Source: Acidobacteriota bacterium
GTDB lineage: Bacteria > Acidobacteriota > Vicinamibacteria > Vicinamibacterales > JAKQTR01
Reading direction: 5' to 3'
Length of the DNA: 5,591 bases
Assembly (NCBI GenBank): GCA_026393735.1
Contig: JAPKZP010000018.1
Span: 1-5,591, forward strand
The notes under the pieces were generated by a model. That model saw nothing but the letters and a program-made list of their open reading frames with translations, ran no database searches and was not told where the DNA came from. Positions 4,761-5,591 of this stretch are shown piece by piece. Within the stretch, counting starts at the first letter, position 1. The number at the start of each line of letters is the position of its first letter. Position numbers and translations under genes: made by a program.

Positions 4761-5591
4761 ATGGACACCGCGACGCCTCACTCCAACTACCTGACGGACG
4801 GCTATGGGCTCAAGTCCTGGCTGCTGACGAGGGACCACAAGCGGATCGGGCTGCTGTACCTGTTCAGCGTGTCCGCGTTCTTCGTGCTCGGCGCCGTCTT
4901 CGCGGGGCTCATCCGTCTCGAGTTGCTGACGCCGGCGGGCGACCTCGTCGAGTCCGACGTCTACAACAAGATCTTCACGATGCACGGCGTGATCATGGTG
5001 TTCTTCTTCCTGATCCCCGCCATCCCGTCGGTGCTCGGGAACTTCCTGGTGCCCATCATGATCGGGGCGAAGGACCTGGCGTTCCCGCGCATCAACCTGC
5101 TGAGCTGGTACGTCTACACCATTGGCGGGATCTTCACGTTGTGGGCCCTCGTGAGCGGCGGGGTCGACACGGGGTGGACGTTCTACACGCCGTACAGCAG
5201 CGCGTTCTCCAACTCGAACGTGGCGCTGGTGGTCGTCGGGATCTTCATCAACGGGTTCTCGTCCATCCTGACGGGCCTCAACTTCATCGTCACGATTCAC
5301 AAGATGCGGGCGCCGGGCATGACGTGGTTCCGGCTGCCGCTCTTCATCTGGGCCCACTACGCGACGGCGCTCATCATGGTGCTCGGCACGCCGGTCATCG
5401 CCATCACGCTGGTGATGGTCGCGGCGGAGCGGCTGCTGCATCTGGGCATCTTCGACCCGAAGCTGGGCGGCGACCCGGTGCTGTTCCAGCACCTGTTCTG
5501 GTTCTACTCCCACCCGGCGGTGTACATCATGATCCTGCCGGCGATGGGCGTGGTGACGGAAGTCATCCCCACGTTTTGCCGGAAGAATATC
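4761..5591 (+). CDS. coxA: Cytochrome c oxidase subunit I (A2-type heme-copper oxidase), 3'-truncated
   Basis: This is the catalytic subunit that reduces O2 to water at heme a3/CuB and pumps protons. The 277 residues visible run to the window edge, roughly half of a normal subunit I. The start ATG lies 4 nt after coxB, with GAAGAAG (4747-4753) 7 nt upstream. Visible residues include His75 (FTMHGVIMVFF), a low-spin heme a ligand, and the D-channel entrance set Asn94, Asp105 and Asn112 (GNFLVP, GAKDLAFPRIN), spaced as in A-type enzymes. The CuB ligand His251 and the Tyr255 that cross-links to it lie in WFYSHPAVYIMILP. The usual helix VI Glu (HPEVY) is Ala253, and Tyr249-Ser250 precede the His. 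This YSHPxV signature marks A2 enzymes such as those of Thermus and Rhodothermus. The CuB His pair, the heme a3 ligand and the K-channel are outside the window. Confidence 0.97.
   Translation, partial: MDTATPHSNYLTDGYGLKSWLLTRDHKRIGLLYLFSVSAFFVLGAVFAGLIRLELLTPAGDLVESDVYNKIFTMHGVIMVFFFLIPAIPSVLGNFLVPIMIGAKDLAFPRINLLSWYVYTIGGIFTLWALVSGGVDTGWTFYTPYSSAFSNSNVALVVVGIFINGFSSILTGLNFIVTIHKMRAPGMTWFRLPLFIWAHYATALIMVLGTPVIAITLVMVAAERLLHLGIFDPKLGGDPVLFQHLFWFYSHPAVYIMILPAMGVVTEVIPTFCRKNI

Noticed and set aside
2699..4768. Long open frame on the - strand (689 codons) antisense to sco and coxB
   Set aside because: Its product is low-complexity Arg/His/Asp/Glu/Val-rich, as expected from the complement of high-GC coding sequence. 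The + strand genes here have complete family motifs (CPMLC, CuA ligands, CITCH), so this is a shadow frame.
4680..5513. Open frame on the - strand (277 codons) opposite coxA
   Set aside because: Its composition is rich in Arg, Asp, Glu, His and Val and mirrors the complement of the coxA codons. coxA is unambiguous on the + strand.
5565..5591. Frameshift or degenerate end in coxA (unusual ttttgc and aatatc codons near the edge)
   Set aside because: The frame continues as EVIPTFCRKNI, which fits the usual EVIPxFSRK region of subunit I. The sequence simply ends at the window border.

Overview
The window is GC-rich, densely packed and entirely on the + strand. It covers the 3' part of an Alternative Complex III (ACIII, quinol:cytochrome c/oxygen oxidoreductase) gene set running directly into a caa3-type cytochrome c oxidase gene set. 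This act-cox layout is known from several phyla that lack a bc1 complex or supplement it, including Acidobacteriota, Bacteroidota/Rhodothermota, Planctomycetota, Gemmatimonadota and some Proteobacteria. The high GC, the menaquinol-type ACIII and the small 'YGWVD' protein before sco lead me to suspect Acidobacteriota (possibly Vicinamibacteria-like) or a similar soil lineage. That placement is an inference from gene content, not proven by the sequence.

Layout: (1) positions 2-499, actD, 5'-truncated by the window edge; (2) 489-1079, actE, a monoheme cytochrome c lipoprotein starting at TTG and overlapping actD; (3) 1108-2292, actF, a ten-helix NrfD-like membrane subunit; (4) 2278-2359, an 82-bp imperfect palindrome that begins inside the last codons of actF and supplies its stop codon, followed by two tandem copies of a 9-mer that also carries the ribosome-binding site of the next gene; (5) 2379-2879, a small single-helix membrane protein with a YGWVD / VVRVPID signature, of unknown function; (6) 2876-3757, a SCO/SenC copper chaperone with a C-terminal membrane anchor; (7) 3764-4756, coxB, a CuA subunit fused to cytochrome c; (8) 4761 to the window end, the N-terminal half of coxA, with the A2-type YSHPAVY motif.

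Together these genes describe a respiratory chain segment. ACIII oxidises (mena)quinol and passes electrons through its cytochrome c subunits. The fused cytochrome c domain of CoxB accepts them and feeds CuA, then heme a and the heme a3/CuB site of CoxA. SCO helps load copper into CuA. The tight spacing (overlaps of 11 and 4 nt, gaps of 28, 6 and 4 nt) suggests one transcript. The only real gap (86 nt, 2293-2378) is filled by the palindrome. No gene-free stretch exceeds 300 bases. I see no tRNA, rRNA, CRISPR, transposase gene or convincing promoter in the window.

Nothing here is a wholly new system. The most notable items are the palindromic repeat that has rewritten the end of actF, and the uncharacterised 166-residue protein between the ACIII and oxidase genes.
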